DNA of 64,000 nt from Rubrivivax sp. (lineage in GTDB: Bacteria > Pseudomonadota > Gammaproteobacteria > Burkholderiales > Burkholderiaceae_C): assembly GCA_020248915.1 (NCBI GenBank), contig JADCGP010000006.1:1-64000 (forward strand), in the 5' to 3' direction. Position 1 is the stretch's first letter, and each line of letters starts with the position of its first letter. The position numbers and the translations under genes are program-made. Of the stretch, positions 9,028 to 23,363 are shown in pieces. The notes below the pieces were generated by a model, which searched no databases, was not told the origin of the DNA, and saw nothing but the letters and a program-made list of their open reading frames with translations.

Positions 9028-9187
9028 GCGGGCACGGCGCGCGGGCGCTCACGCTGGAGGAGGAAAGAAAGTCCCACATTGCGCATCATCGTGGCGATCC
9101 GTCAACCCCGGTCCGCAGCGGGCCTTCGGCGCGCGGGGACGTGGGTCGGGTGGCGGGGGGCATTCCATAGCAGCGCGGGTTTCCTCG

Positions 9188-9193
9188 TATACT
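9188..9193 (+). promoter_or_regulatory. candidate -10 element for the atp operon
   Basis: TATACT lies 47 bp before the atpI start in the 212 bp spacer between the divergent DUF2062 gene and atpI, and is a good match to the sigma-70 -10 consensus. The -35 is poor (TTCCAT about 19 bp upstream). This is the best-looking promoter element in the spacer, but it is only a candidate. Confidence 0.4.
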
Positions 9194-9239
9194 CCCGAGG
9201 CTTTGCCCGTCCCGTCCGGAACCTGAACCCAACGTCGCG

Positions 9240-9752
9240 ATGGCGATCGAGCCGAAAGCCAAGGCCGATCGCGCCGACAGCTGGGAAGACAGCCGAACTG
9301 GGGCGGCCGAACCGGCCTTCAAGACGCTGACCCGGGAGGAAGCGCAGGCCCTGCGGACCCGCGAGCCGGCGTTGTCGCCCTGGCACGTGATCGTCGTGCA
9401 GGCGGGGATGGGGACGGTGGTGGCGCTGCTCGCAGCGCTCGTCACGCAGGCTGGATCGGTCGGGTGGTCGGCGCTGTACGGCGCCGCCTGCGTGGTGGTG
9501 CCGGGCGCCCTGATGGCGCGCGGCATGACCAGCCGGCTGAGCCGCATGTCGCCCGGCAGCAGTGCCGTCAGCTTCATGTCGTGGGAGATGGTCAAGATCG
9601 CGGTCGCGGTGGCGATGCTGGTGCTCGCCCCGCGGTTCGTGCGGGATCTCAGCTGGCCGGCGCTGCTGGTCGCGATGGTCGCGTGCATGAAGGTGTACTG
9701 GCTGGCGCTGCTGTGGCGCCCGGCGGCGAAGAATCGGATCGAAGGGCCCTAG
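9240..9752 (+). CDS. atpI: ATP synthase subunit I
   Basis: The product is 170 aa with an approximately 45-residue charged N-terminal tail and four hydrophobic segments. It is the first gene of a complete atp operon, 4 bp before atpB. AtpI assists assembly of the c-ring and is not part of the mature enzyme. Sequence conservation is low in this family, so the call rests on position, size and topology. The tail is longer than in E. coli AtpI. Confidence 0.9.
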   Translation: MAIEPKAKADRADSWEDSRTGAAEPAFKTLTREEAQALRTREPALSPWHVIVVQAGMGTVVALLAALVTQAGSVGWSALYGAACVVVPGALMARGMTSRLSRMSPGSSAVSFMSWEMVKIAVAVAMLVLAPRFVRDLSWPALLVAMVACMKVYWLALLWRPAAKNRIEGP

Positions 9753-9756
9753 ACAG

Positions 9757-10942
<1,186 letters not shown>

Positions 10943-10953
10943 CGCCGCCTCCC

Positions 10954-11016
10954 GCGCGCCGCCCGCGGCGCGCCGGGGCCACTCGCGCAGCCGCCCGGGC
11001 CCGGCCCGGGCCCGGC
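10954..11016 (+). repeat. hairpin-forming spacer between atpE and atpF
   Basis: A 9 bp stem GCGCGCCGC/GCGGCGCGC at 954-962 and 965-973 (last three digits after 10,000) lies just after the atpE stop. It is followed by GC palindromes around 10,993-11,016 made of repeated CCGGGCCCGG. There is no T tract, so full termination is unlikely. An mRNA-stabilising or partial-attenuation role that raises c-subunit yield is a reasonable inference. Confidence 0.45.
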
Positions 11017-11048
11017 TGAGTAACGCAGCGAATTCCGAGGAAGCCGAA

Positions 11049-11519
11049 GTGAGCATCAACGCGACACTGTTCTTCCAGATGGTCGTGTTCCTGGGCCTGG
11101 TCTGGTTCACGATGAAGTTCGTCTGGCCGCCGATCGTGCGCGCGCTGGACGAGCGCGCGAGCAAGATCGCCGAGGGCCTGTCGGCCGCCGACAAGGCCAA
11201 GGCCGACCTGGCCGCCGCGAACACGCGCGTCGAGCAGCAGCTCGCCGCCGCCCGCGACGACGCGGCCCGGCGTCTGGCCGACGCCGAGCGGCTGGCGCAG
11301 CAGATGGTCGAGGAGGCCAAGGCCCGCGCGTCCGAGGAGGGCGCCAAGATCGTCGCCGCGGCGCGGGCCGAGGCCGAGCAGGAGGCGGTGAAGGCGCGCG
11401 AGACGCTGCGCGAGCAGGTCGCCGGCCTCGCCGTCAAGGGCGCCGAGCAGATCCTGAAGCGCGAGGTCAACTCCGGCGTGCACGCCGAGCTGCTCTCCCG
11501 CCTGAAGGCGGAGCTCTGA
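11049..11519 (+). CDS. atpF: ATP synthase Fo subunit b
   Basis: The product is 156 aa, starting with GTG. A single N-terminal membrane helix (residues about 5-27) is followed by a long charged Ala/Glu/Lys-rich helix, the peripheral-stalk coiled coil. Size matches the standard b subunit (156 aa in E. coli). It ends 1 bp before atpH. Confidence 0.96.
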   Translation: MSINATLFFQMVVFLGLVWFTMKFVWPPIVRALDERASKIAEGLSAADKAKADLAAANTRVEQQLAAARDDAARRLADAERLAQQMVEEAKARASEEGAKIVAAARAEAEQEAVKARETLREQVAGLAVKGAEQILKREVNSGVHAELLSRLKAEL

Positions 11520-11520
11520 G

Positions 11521-12069
11521 ATGGCCGAACTCGCCACCATCGCGCGCCCGTACGCCGACGCCCTGTTCAAGGCCGCGGGCGGCAACGCCGCCGAGGGCGC
11601 GAGGCTGAAGGAGCAGATGGCCGCTCTGGCGGCGCTGGCCGGCGACGCCGGGCTGCGCGACTTCGCGGACAACCCCAAGGTGTCGGCGCTGCAGGTCTTC
11701 GACCTCGTCGCCGGCATCGCGCTTCAGAAGGGTCTTGCCCTCGACGTCAAGGCGGCCAACCTGCTGCAGGCCGTGCTCGACAACGGGCGCCTGTCGGCCC
11801 TGCCGGAGATCGCCGCGCAGTTCGGCGCGCTGGTCAACGCGCAGGGCGGCGTCAGCGACGCGCTGGTCGAGAGCGCCTTCCCGCTCGACGCGGCGCAGCT
11901 GTCCGACACCATGGCGGCGCTCGAGAAGCGCTTCGGCCGCAGGCTCAACCCGAAGGTGGTCGTGGAGCCGGCGCTGATCGGCGGCATCCGCGTCACGGTG
12001 GGCGACGAGGTGCTCGACACCTCCGTCAAGGCCCGCCTCGAACAGATGAAGGCCGCGCTGACCGCGTGA
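11521..12069 (+). CDS. atpH: ATP synthase F1 subunit delta
   Basis: The product is 182 aa of the OSCP/delta family. The N-terminal [14 protein letters not shown] motif and the C-terminal [24 protein letters not shown] signature are both present. It links F1 to the b-subunit stalk. It is tightly packed between atpF (1 bp) and atpA (16 bp). Confidence 0.96.
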   Translation: MAELATIARPYADALFKAAGGNAAEGARLKEQMAALAALAGDAGLRDFADNPKVSALQVFDLVAGIALQKGLALDVKAANLLQAVLDNGRLSALPEIAAQFGALVNAQGGVSDALVESAFPLDAAQLSDTMAALEKRFGRRLNPKVVVEPALIGGIRVTVGDEVLDTSVKARLEQMKAALTA

Positions 12070-12085
12070 CCGCACGGAGAAACGA

Positions 12086-13639
<1,554 letters not shown>

Positions 13640-13666
13640 CCATGTGCGCCCGCAGCAGGAGAACGT

Positions 13667-13737
13667 TCCGGACCCGGGTCTCCCGGTCCGGAGCACGGCC
13701 CCCTCGGGGGGTGGCGAGCCACGCGAGCCTGGGGGCC
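13667..13737 (+). repeat. REP-like palindromic element between atpA and atpG
   Basis: Two stacked inverted repeats are present. TCCGGAC...GTCCGGA with an inner CGGG/CCCG runs from 13,667 to 13,692. A GGCCCCC...GGGGGCC pair at 13,697-13,703 and 13,731-13,737 encloses a second CCCCC-TC-GGGGG palindrome. The second unit looks like the intergenic CCCC-TC-GGGG palindromic repeats seen in many Burkholderiales genomes; that resemblance is from memory. It lies inside an operon, so it could modulate mRNA stability or termination between alpha and gamma. Confidence 0.5.
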
Positions 13738-13744
13738 CACTGAC

Positions 13745-16079
<2,335 letters not shown>

Positions 16080-16148
16080 CCTGCATGCACGGGCGCCGCG
16101 CGCGACGCCCGTCGGCCGGGTTCCCGGACCTTCTTCAGACCGAGGTAC

Positions 16149-16571
16149 ATGCCAATGGCCACCATCCACGTCGACGTCGTCTCCGCCGAAGAGAGCATCT
16201 TCAGCGGCGAGGCGAAGTTCGTCGCGCTGCCCGGCGAGAACGGCGAGCTCGGCATCCTGCCGCGCCACACGCCGCTGATCACGCGCATCAAGCCGGGCGC
16301 GGTGCGCATCGAGCGCGCCGACACGGGCGAGGAGGAGTTCGTCTTCGTCGCCGGCGGCATCCTCGAGGTGCAGCCGAACTGCGTCACCGTGCTGGCCGAC
16401 ACCGCGATCCGCGGTCACGACCTCGACGAGGCCAAGGCCGCCGAGGCCAAGAAGCTGGCCGAGGAGGCGATGCGCAACGCCAAGAGCGACATCGACCTGG
16501 CCAAGGCGCAGAGCGAGTTCGCGGCGATGGCCGCACAGATCGCGGCGATCCAGAAGCTGCGCAAGAAGTAG
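16149..16571 (+). CDS. atpC: ATP synthase F1 subunit epsilon
   Basis: The product is 140 aa; ATG 16,149 or the in-frame ATG at 16,155 (MATIHVDVV) may be used. It has the N-terminal beta-sandwich with [24 protein letters not shown] and a C-terminal two-helix regulatory region rich in Ala/Glu/Lys. It couples rotation and inhibits ATP hydrolysis. It is the last gene of the operon, followed by a terminator-like repeat array. Confidence 0.96.
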   Translation: MPMATIHVDVVSAEESIFSGEAKFVALPGENGELGILPRHTPLITRIKPGAVRIERADTGEEEFVFVAGGILEVQPNCVTVLADTAIRGHDLDEAKAAEAKKLAEEAMRNAKSDIDLAKAQSEFAAMAAQIAAIQKLRKK

Positions 16572-16633
16572 CCTGCCTACCCTGGCCGGCGCGCCCCGAG
16601 GCGCGCGGACCGGGTCCGATCCTCCTTCGACGG

Positions 16634-16704
16634 GCGCCGTCGGCGCCCTTCTCGCTTGGCTGCGCCGTCGGCGCCCTTCTCGCTTGGCTGCGCCGTCGGC
16701 GCCC
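16634..16704 (+). terminator. tandem terminator-like 28-bp repeats after atpC
   Basis: A 28 bp unit, starting GCGCCGTCGGCGCCC and ending TTCTCGCTTGGCT, occurs at 16,634-16,661, again at 16,662-16,689, and a partial third copy begins at 16,690 and diverges after 16,704. Each copy folds into GGCGCC-GTC-GGCGCC, and the two full ones are followed by a pyrimidine-rich TTCTCGCTT. The array lies about 60 bp after the atp operon. Three successive hairpins suggest a reinforced terminator or a duplicated palindromic repeat. Confidence 0.6.
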
Positions 16705-16791
16705 CGCTTCCCTGGCGGCGCCGCCAGCGCCCGATCGACGGCTCGGCCAGCCTGCGGTAGCGTCGGGGCAGCCGACGCCAGGAGGTCCGCC

Positions 16792-17814
16792 ATGCCGCAA
16801 GTGATGAAAGCCGCCGTGGTGCGCGCCTACGGCGCGCCGCTCAGCATCGAGGAAGTGCCGGTGCCCGAGGTGCCGCCCGGCCAGGTGCTGGTGAAGATCG
16901 TGGCCAGTGGCGTCTGCCACACCGATATCCACGCCGCCCACGGCGACTGGCCGGTCAAGCCGCCCCTGCCGTTCATCCCGGGCCACGAGGGCGTGGGCTT
17001 CGTCGCCGCCCTCGGCCGCGGCGTCAGCCGGCTGAAGGAGGGCGACCGGGTGGGCGTGCCCTGGCTGCACACCGCCTGCGGGCACTGCGAGCATTGCCTC
17101 ACCGGCTGGGAGACGCTGTGCGACTCGCAGCAGATGACGGGCTACACCGTCAACGGCGGCTACGCGGAGTACGCGCTGGCCGACCCCGGCTACGTGGGCC
17201 GCATCCCCGACGGGCTCGACTTCGCCCCGGCCGCGCCGGTGCTGTGCGCCGGCGTCACGGTGTACAAGGGCCTGAAGGTGCTCGACTGCAAGCCCGGCGA
17301 CTGGGTCGCTGTCAGCGGCATCGGCGGGCTCGGCCACATGGCGGTGCAGTACGCCAAGGCGATGGGCTTCCACGTCATCGCCGTCGACATCGCCGAGCCC
17401 AAGCTGGAGCTGGCGCGCAGGCTCGGGGCCGACATGACGATCGACGCCGCCCGCCAGGACCCGGTGGCCGAGGTGCAGCGTGAGCTGCGCGGCGCGCATG
17501 GCGTGCTCGTCACGGCGGTGTCGCGCCCGGCGTTCGCCCAGGGCCTGGGCATGCTGCGCAAACGCGGCACGATGTCGCTCGTGGGCCTGCCGCCGGGCGA
17601 CTTCGACCTGCCGATCTTCGACGTCGTGCTCAACGCCAAGACCGTGCGCGGCTCGATCGTCGGCACGCGCAAGGACCTCGAGGAGGCACTCGCCTTCGCC
17701 GCCGAGGGCAAGGTGGCCGCGCACTACAGCCTCGGCAGCCTCGACGAGGTGAACACGATCTTCGCGCGCATGCTCGACGGCTCGATCGACGGCCGCATCG
17801 TGATGCGGATCTGA
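16792..17814 (+). CDS. adhP: zinc-dependent alcohol dehydrogenase
   Basis: The product is 340 aa of the MDR family. The catalytic zinc site includes Cys in GVCHTDIHAAHGDWP and His in GHEGVG. The structural zinc site is the four-Cys loop CGHCEHCLTGWETLC. The NAD-binding Rossmann motif is VSGIGGLGHMAVQYAKAMG. It matches AdhP-type ethanol-active dehydrogenases closely (length, CHTDIHAA, VNGGYAEY). ATG 16,792 is chosen for the preceding AGGAGG ribosome-binding site. It appears to be a monocistronic gene. Confidence 0.93.
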   Translation: MPQVMKAAVVRAYGAPLSIEEVPVPEVPPGQVLVKIVASGVCHTDIHAAHGDWPVKPPLPFIPGHEGVGFVAALGRGVSRLKEGDRVGVPWLHTACGHCEHCLTGWETLCDSQQMTGYTVNGGYAEYALADPGYVGRIPDGLDFAPAAPVLCAGVTVYKGLKVLDCKPGDWVAVSGIGGLGHMAVQYAKAMGFHVIAVDIAEPKLELARRLGADMTIDAARQDPVAEVQRELRGAHGVLVTAVSRPAFAQGLGMLRKRGTMSLVGLPPGDFDLPIFDVVLNAKTVRGSIVGTRKDLEEALAFAAEGKVAAHYSLGSLDEVNTIFARMLDGSIDGRIVMRI

Positions 17815-17873
17815 GCGGGTGAGCGGCCCCGGGGCCGCGTGCTGCGCTACGCTGACGCCTTCGGCGCACCAGG

Positions 17874-18731
17874 GTGACGGACATGGCGAAGAAGGACAAG
17901 GCGGACAAGCCGGGCAAGGGCGGCTCCCACGACCGGGCGCAGTCCGCGGGGAAGTCCGGGACCGGGCCCGGACGACTCGGCAAGGCCGAGTACTACGAGA
18001 GGCTCGCGCCGCTCGAACTCGAGCTCAACGACGTCGCGCGCTGGCTGCAGCACACCGGCAAGCGCCTCGTCGTCGTGATCGAGGGCCGCGACACGGCCGG
18101 CAAGGGCGGCGTCATCAGCGCCATCGCCGACTGCCTGAACCCGCGCCAGTGCCGTGTCGTCGCGCTGCCCAAGCCGGGAGAGCGCGAGAAGACGCAGTGG
18201 TACTTCCAGCGCCACGTCGCGCACCTGCCGGCCGGCGGCGAGATCGTGCTGTTCGACCGCAGCTGGTACAACCGCGCCGGCGTCGAGCGCGTGATGGGCT
18301 TCTGCACCGAGGAGGAGACGCGCCTGTTCCTCGCGCAGGCGCCGGTGTTCGAGCGGCTGCTGGTCGACGACGGCATCCTGCTGCTGAAGTACTGGCTCAC
18401 GGTCGACCAGGCGCAGCAGGAGGAGCGCTTCGCCGAGCGCCGGGCCGACCCGCTCAAGCGCTGGAAGCTGAGCCCGATCGACCTGAAGGCGCGCGAGAAG
18501 TACGCCGAGTACACGGCTGCGCGCGAGAAGATGCTGGAGGCCACGCACACCCGGCACGCGCCGTGGACGCTGGTGGACTTCAACGACCAGCGCCGCGGCC
18601 GCCTGGCGCTGATCCGCCATCTGCTCGACGCGATCCCCGAGCACAAGGTGCCCGAGGCGCTGGTGGAGTTCCCGCCCCTGGGCCATCCGCCGCTGGTCGA
18701 GAGCTTCCGCGGCAAGCTGCGGCCGATCTGA
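17874..18731 (+). CDS. ppk2: polyphosphate kinase 2
   Basis: The product is 285 aa from GTG 17,874, or 282 from ATG 17,883. It is a single-domain PPK2. The Walker A motif GRDTAGKGG is near residue 72, the Walker B-like LFDRSWYNRAGVERVMGF follows, and the lid segment is rich in arginine. It phosphorylates nucleoside diphosphates or monophosphates with polyphosphate (nucleotide class not assignable from sequence alone). A palindrome at 17,823-17,838 separates it from adhP. It is convergent with the TPM operon, 54 bp away. Confidence 0.92.
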   Translation: MTDMAKKDKADKPGKGGSHDRAQSAGKSGTGPGRLGKAEYYERLAPLELELNDVARWLQHTGKRLVVVIEGRDTAGKGGVISAIADCLNPRQCRVVALPKPGEREKTQWYFQRHVAHLPAGGEIVLFDRSWYNRAGVERVMGFCTEEETRLFLAQAPVFERLLVDDGILLLKYWLTVDQAQQEERFAERRADPLKRWKLSPIDLKAREKYAEYTAAREKMLEATHTRHAPWTLVDFNDQRRGRLALIRHLLDAIPEHKVPEALVEFPPLGHPPLVESFRGKLRPI

Positions 18732-18785
18732 GGCGACTGCGGATCGGGCGTACGTCGACCGGCGCGGCGGCGGGCGGGCCGGCGC

Positions 18786-19319
18786 TCAGCGAACGTGGGG
18801 CCGGTCGGGCAATTCGTTCGGATTGGGCGCGCCGTCCGCGGCGTCGCCGCCGTCGAGCGGGAAGTGCTGCGCCAGCAGCGTATCGACCGCGTCGATCGCC
18901 TGCGCCAGCCCCTGCTCGAAGCGGCCGGCGCGGAAGGCCTCGCGCATCGTGCCGATCAGGGCCTGCCACTGTGCCGGCTGCACGTGGCGGTTCAGGCCGC
19001 GGTCGGCGACGATCTCGATCGCGCGCTCGGCCAGCAGCAGGTAGATCAGCACGCCGCTGTCGTGCTCGGTGTCCCACACGCGCAGCTTGCCGAACATCGT
19101 CACCGCCCGTTCGCGCGCGCTGGCGCGGCGCCACAGGTACGACAGCGGCAGCCCGGTCTCGACGCACACGCGGATCTCCCCGCGGTGCCCGCGCTCGCTG
19201 GCCGCGACCCGGTCTTCCAGGCGCTTCAGCGCGGCGGCGTCGAGCGCGCGCGCGGCGTCGGTCTCGTCGAGCCAGCGGTGGCGCAGCAGCCGGATCCAGC
19301 GGTTGGTGCGGTGGTCCAT
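18786..19319 (-). CDS. TPM domain protein (cytoplasmic-type)
   Basis: The product is 177 aa without a signal peptide. It matches the TPM (TLP18.3/Psb32/MOLO-1) domain: RGHRGEIRVCVETGLP, TMFGKLRVWDTEHDSGVLIYLLLAERAIEIVADRGL, and the AFRAGRFEQGLAQAIDAVDTLL tail. It is the last gene of a lemA-TPM-TPM cluster, a common triplet in Proteobacteria. Its molecular role is not established. It starts 20 bp after the preceding TPM gene. Confidence 0.85.
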   Translation of the reverse strand: MDHRTNRWIRLLRHRWLDETDAARALDAAALKRLEDRVAASERGHRGEIRVCVETGLPLSYLWRRASARERAVTMFGKLRVWDTEHDSGVLIYLLLAERAIEIVADRGLNRHVQPAQWQALIGTMREAFRAGRFEQGLAQAIDAVDTLLAQHFPLDGGDAADGAPNPNELPDRPHVR

Positions 19320-19339
19320 GTTCGGCTCCCGTGCGAGGT

Positions 19340-20254
19340 TCACCAGTCGCCCGAGGCGCCGCCGCCGCCGAAGTCGCCGCCGCCGCCGGAGCTGAAGCCC
19401 CCGCCGCCGCCGCTGCTCCAGCCGCCACCCCCGCTGCTCCAGCCGCCCCCCCAGCCCCCTGCGTGAGGCAGGCCGCGGCCGCGCCCGCCGGCGCGGCGCA
19501 CCGCCGAGCCGATGCCGAGGATGCCCACCAGGACGAGCGCCACGACGCCGGCCGCGACGCCGAGCGCGACGCTGTGCGTGAACCACCAGCCGACGCCGCC
19601 GGCCGCGCCGGAGGTCAGCAGCGAGCCGAACTTGCGGCCGAACAGGCCCGTGAGCACCGCGCCCATGATGGGCACGGCGAGGAAGAAGAAGATCGCAAGC
19701 TCTTCCAGCGCGATGCCGGTCCCGGGTGCGTCGCGCGCGCTGGCGGCCCCCGGCGCGGGCAGGCCTTCGCCGCCGATGCGCTGGACGAGGGCGTCGACCG
19801 CCGCGTTCAGCCCGCCGGCGTAGTCGTCGGCCCTGAAGGCGGGGCGGATCGCGCTGTCGATGATCTGCCGCGCCGCCAGGTCGGGGATGGCGCCTTCGAG
19901 CGCCTTGGCCACTTCGATGCGCACGCGCCGGTCGTTCTTGGCGACGACGACGAGCACGCCATCGCCCACCTCGCGGCGGCCGATCTTCCAGCTGTCGGCC
20001 ACGCGCTGCGCGTAGGCGGCGATGTCCTCGGGCTGCGTGCTGGCCACCAGCAGCAGCACGATCTGCGGGCCCGAGCGGGCCTCGAAGGCGGCCAGCTTGG
20101 CCTCGAGCGCGGCGCGCTGCGGCTCGGCCAGCGTGCCGGTCTGGTCGATGACGCGCGCGGTCAGCGCCGGCACGGGCAGCACGCCCTGCGCGCGCGCCGG
20201 CGGACCCGGCAGGACCAGCAGCGCCGCGAGCAGCGCAAGCAGCCAGGTGCGCAT
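19340..20254 (-). CDS. TPM domain protein with signal peptide and Gly-rich tail
   Basis: The product is 304 aa. A signal peptide (cleavage after ARA, about residue 22) precedes the TPM domain containing [40 protein letters not shown] and the [15 protein letters not shown] segment. Two membrane segments follow at about residues 185-240. The last 45 residues are almost only Gly, Ser, Trp and Phe (repeated SSGGGG), encoded by a repetitive GC stretch at about 19,345-19,465. It is the second gene of the lemA cluster. The protein is probably anchored with its TPM domain in the periplasm. Confidence 0.88.
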   Translation of the reverse strand: MRTWLLALLAALLVLPGPPARAQGVLPVPALTARVIDQTGTLAEPQRAALEAKLAAFEARSGPQIVLLLVASTQPEDIAAYAQRVADSWKIGRREVGDGVLVVVAKNDRRVRIEVAKALEGAIPDLAARQIIDSAIRPAFRADDYAGGLNAAVDALVQRIGGEGLPAPGAASARDAPGTGIALEELAIFFFLAVPIMGAVLTGLFGRKFGSLLTSGAAGGVGWWFTHSVALGVAAGVVALVLVGILGIGSAVRRAGGRGRGLPHAGGWGGGWSSGGGGWSSGGGGGFSSGGGGDFGGGGASGDW

Positions 20255-20303
20255 CGGCGCGGCCCTCGGCGCGGCCGTTGGCGGGATGTTCAGCGCCCCG
20301 GGC

Positions 20304-20948
20304 TCACTTCGACGCCGCGGCGGCCGGTGCCGCGGCGGGGGCGGGCTTGCCGAAGTCCACCGTCGGCGGCGCGCTGATCCTCGCCTCGTCCTGCACCGTG
20401 AACGTCGGCTTGACGGCGTAGCCGAAGACCATCGCGGTCAGGTTCGTGGGGAACTGGCGCGCGAGCACGTTGTAGTCCTGCACGGCCTTGATGTAGCGGT
20501 TGCGCGCCACGGTGATGCGGTTCTCGGTGCCCTCGAGCTGCACGCGCAGGTCCTGGAAGCCCTGGTTGGCCTTCAGGTTGGGGTAGTTCTCGCTGACGAC
20601 GAGCAGGCGCGACAGCGCACTCGACAGCTCGCCCTGCGCCTGCTGGAAGCGGTTGAAGGCCTCGGGGTTGGAGAGTGTCTCGGGCGTGACCTGGATCGAG
20701 GTGGCCTTGGCGCGCGCCTCCACCACCTTGGTCAGCGTCTCCTGCTCGAAGCCGGCCTCGCCCTTGACGGTGTTGACGATGTTGGGGATCAGGTCGGCGC
20801 GGCGCTGGTACTGGTTCAGCACCTCGCTCCAGGCGGCCTTGGTCTGCTCGTCCAGGCGCTGGAAGTCGTTGTAGCCGCAGCCGCCGAGCGCGAGCGTCAG
20901 CGCCAGCATGCCGAGCGCGGCCAGGCGTTGCAGCGGGGACGTGGACAT
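20304..20948 (-). CDS. lemA: LemA family lipoprotein
   Basis: The product is 214 aa with a lipobox (LALGGC) at about residues 20-24. The LemA core includes [32 protein letters not shown], and the [20 protein letters not shown] motif is typical. A short Ala/Pro-rich tail ends the protein. LemA proteins are membrane-associated helical bundles, and their role is uncertain. It leads the lemA-TPM-TPM cluster. A second, divergent LemA is at 57,364-58,056. Confidence 0.9.
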   Translation of the reverse strand: MSTSPLQRLAALGMLALTLALGGCGYNDFQRLDEQTKAAWSEVLNQYQRRADLIPNIVNTVKGEAGFEQETLTKVVEARAKATSIQVTPETLSNPEAFNRFQQAQGELSSALSRLLVVSENYPNLKANQGFQDLRVQLEGTENRITVARNRYIKAVQDYNVLARQFPTNLTAMVFGYAVKPTFTVQDEARISAPPTVDFGKPAPAAAPAAAASK

Positions 20949-21030
20949 CGTGGAGTTCTCCTTGGGCCTGGAAGGCGCGCGGATCGTAGCGCTGTCAGGG
21001 GAGATCGGGGCGGGACAATCAGGCTTCAAG

Positions 21031-21831
21031 ATGACGCCCGATCCCCTGGCCCAGGCGCTGCGCGGCGCGCACCACCGGCCCGCCCCGGCGGCCGCGGTGC
21101 CCGACATGGCGTTGCTGGCCGGAGGCGGCGGCACGCTCGGCTCGGCGCTGCTGGCCGAGGCGCTGGCTGCCGGCGGCTTCGGTCGCGTGGCAGCGCTGGT
21201 GCGCGGGCCGCTCGCGTCCACGGTGCGCGGCATGGTGCCGCTGTCCGAGGCCACGCTCGCGCGCGGGGACGCCGCCGGCGCCACGCTTGCCTTCGTGGTC
21301 TTCGAGCGCGAGCGGCACGCCAACGGCCGCGACGACGCGTTCGTGCGTCCCGACCCCCTGCAGCTGCCGGCCCTGGCGCGCGCCCTGCACGCCGCCGGCG
21401 TGCGCCGGCTGCTGCTGGTGCTGCCGCACTCGCCGGCGCTGCTGCCGGGCGCCCTGAAGGCCGGCTTCGCGACGCACGACGAGCAGGCCGTCGCCGCGCT
21501 CGGCTTCGAGCAGGTCGTCTTCGTGCGGGCGGCGCAGGACGCGCTGGCGGCCGCGATGCCGCGCGCGCCGCTGCAGCGCTTCGCCGCCTGGTGGCTGTCG
21601 CAACTGCGCTGGATGGTGCCGCAGCGCGAGCAGCCGCTGCGCTCCGTCGTGCTGGCGCGGGTGGTGGTTCAGCTGGCGCGCGCGCTGCGCACGGCCCCTG
21701 CCGGCACCCGGGTGGCGCCGCCGGAGCTGCTGTGGCGGGCGGCCCAGCCCGAGGCCGACGCGCCGGCGCTGCTGCACGACTGGCTTCAGGGCACCGGCCC
21801 GCTGCCGGAAGGGAGCAGCGCGCACCGATAA
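21031..21831 (+). CDS. Rossmann-like (NAD(P)-binding) protein upstream of hemE
   Basis: The product is 266 aa. A GxxGxxG-type dinucleotide motif, [14 protein letters not shown], is at about residues 28-41. The rest resembles short NAD(P)-binding proteins, with [21 protein letters not shown] and a late [14 protein letters not shown] segment. I do not recognise a named family and assign no reaction. ATG 21,031 puts the nucleotide motif close to the N-terminus. It ends 8 bp before hemE, so it is probably cotranscribed. Confidence 0.7.
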   Translation: MTPDPLAQALRGAHHRPAPAAAVPDMALLAGGGGTLGSALLAEALAAGGFGRVAALVRGPLASTVRGMVPLSEATLARGDAAGATLAFVVFERERHANGRDDAFVRPDPLQLPALARALHAAGVRRLLLVLPHSPALLPGALKAGFATHDEQAVAALGFEQVVFVRAAQDALAAAMPRAPLQRFAAWWLSQLRWMVPQREQPLRSVVLARVVVQLARALRTAPAGTRVAPPELLWRAAQPEADAPALLHDWLQGTGPLPEGSSAHR

Positions 21832-21839
21832 TCGCCCGC

Positions 21840-22964
21840 ATGCCCGACGCGTCCGCCGCCCTTGCCAACGACACCTTCCTGCGCGCCTGCCTGCGCCAGC
21901 CCACGGAGTACACGCCGCTGTGGCTGATGCGGCAGGCCGGGCGCTACCTGCCCGAGTACAACGCCACGCGCGGGCGCGCCGGGAGCTTCATGGGCCTGGC
22001 GACCAACCCGCAGTTCGCCACCGAGGTGACGCTGCAGCCGCTGGAGCGCTATGCGCTCGATGCCGCGATCCTGTTCTCCGACATCCTGACCGTGCCCGAC
22101 GCGATGGGCCTGGGCCTGAGCTTCGCCGCGGGCGAGGGCCCGCGCTTCGCCAGGCCGGTGCGCGACGAGGCCGCGGTGGCCGCGCTCGCGGTGCCCGACA
22201 TGGACCGGCTGCGCTACGTGTTCGACGCCGTCGCGTCGATCCGCAAGGCGCTGCGGACGACCGACGCCCAGGGCCGCACGGTCGGCCGGGTGCCGCTGAT
22301 CGGCTTCTCGGGCAGCCCCTGGACGCTCGCGTGCTACATGGTCGAGGGCGCCGGCAGCGACGACTACCGGCTCGTCAAGTCGATGCTGTACGCGCGGCCC
22401 GACCTGATGCACCGCATCCTCGACGTCAACGCGCAGGCGGTCGCCGCCTACCTGAACGCGCAGATCGACGCCGGTGCCCAGGCCGTGATGGTGTTCGACA
22501 GCTGGGGCGGCGTGCTTGCCGACGGCGCGTTCCAGGCCTTCAGCCTGGAGTACACGCGGCGCGTGGTGGCGGCGCTGCGGCGCGAGGCCGAGGGCCGGCC
22601 GGTGCCGGTCATCGTCTTCACCAAGGGCGGCGGCCTGTGGCTCGAGCAGATCGCCGCCTGCGGCGCCGACGTCGTGGGCCTGGACTGGACGATGGGCCTC
22701 GGCCGCGCCCGCACGCTGGTCGACGATCGCGTCGCGCTGCAGGGCAATCTCGACCCCAACGTGCTGTTCGCGCCGCCCGAAGCCGTGGCGCGCGAAGCCG
22801 TCGCCGTGCTCGACGCGTTCGGCCCGCCGCAGCGCGCCGACGGGCGTTGGGGCGGGCACGTGTTCAACCTCGGCCACGGCATCAGCCAGTACACGCCGCC
22901 GGAGCACGTCTCGGCCCTGGTCGAGGCAGTGCACGCTCACTCGCGGCGCATGCGGCGTGGCTGA
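21840..22964 (+). CDS. hemE: uroporphyrinogen decarboxylase
   Basis: The product is 374 aa. Both family signatures are present: [15 protein letters not shown] near residue 28 and [16 protein letters not shown] in the middle. The conserved [17 protein letters not shown]-terminal motif is also intact. It decarboxylates uroporphyrinogen III to coproporphyrinogen III in haem synthesis, in the cytoplasm. It is followed by a 399 bp spacer before priA. Confidence 0.97.
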   Translation: MPDASAALANDTFLRACLRQPTEYTPLWLMRQAGRYLPEYNATRGRAGSFMGLATNPQFATEVTLQPLERYALDAAILFSDILTVPDAMGLGLSFAAGEGPRFARPVRDEAAVAALAVPDMDRLRYVFDAVASIRKALRTTDAQGRTVGRVPLIGFSGSPWTLACYMVEGAGSDDYRLVKSMLYARPDLMHRILDVNAQAVAAYLNAQIDAGAQAVMVFDSWGGVLADGAFQAFSLEYTRRVVAALRREAEGRPVPVIVFTKGGGLWLEQIAACGADVVGLDWTMGLGRARTLVDDRVALQGNLDPNVLFAPPEAVAREAVAVLDAFGPPQRADGRWGGHVFNLGHGISQYTPPEHVSALVEAVHAHSRRMRRG

Positions 22965-23363
22965 GGCCGCCGGCCGCGCAACGCTGCGCGCCGCCCAAGA
23001 AGGGGTTCACAGCAGGGTCGCGAGGCTGTGGCGTCGTTGCCGTGAGTGAGCGCTAAGGGCTTGACTTATCCCCAACGGCGGTGTTGCGATGTAACAGCCG
23101 CCCCTGCCTCTTCGCCGTACCGGGCAGATTCACTGGAATAGCTCCAAGTAATTGATTTTATTGACATCGATGTCTTGCCGTCCAAGACAGATCGATGACA
23201 AGCCGCTTGGAAAATCAAGCACTTGCGGCTTGAAGACGCAGCCTGCCCACATAGTTATCCACAGTTTTGCGGGACGCCCCGGAAATGTGTTTTGCATCAA
23301 TCAGTTGCGCGCGATTTCTCAGGTGAAGCGTTGCATGACTGCAGCGCCGCCATCTGGGCCGGT
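22965..23363. promoter_or_regulatory. hemE-priA spacer with DnaA box and inverted repeats
   Basis: This 399 bp spacer is noticeably AT-richer than its surroundings from about 23,050 to 23,320. It contains a perfect DnaA box, TTATCCACA, at 23,255-23,263 and a one-mismatch box, TTATCCCCA, at 23,066-23,074. It also holds a 12 bp palindrome GACATCGATGTC at 23,163-23,174. A longer imperfect hairpin combines ATCGAT/ATCGAT and GTCTTG/CAAGAC at 23,166-23,196. An 8 bp inverted repeat CAAGCCGC/GCGGCTTG lies at 23,199-23,206 and 23,225-23,232. It holds the priA promoter and possibly a DnaA-regulated or origin-like site. Confidence 0.55.
23255..23263 (+). promoter_or_regulatory. perfect DnaA box
   Basis: TTATCCACA is the canonical high-affinity DnaA-binding sequence, 101 bp before the priA start. 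A second, weaker copy (TTATCCCCA) in the same orientation is 189 bp upstream at 23,066-23,074. Confidence 0.6.

Noticed and set aside
19345..19465. Repetitive GC stretch considered as a CRISPR or minisatellite locus
   Set aside because: It encodes the Gly-Ser-rich tail of the TPM protein in frame and has no constant spacer length.
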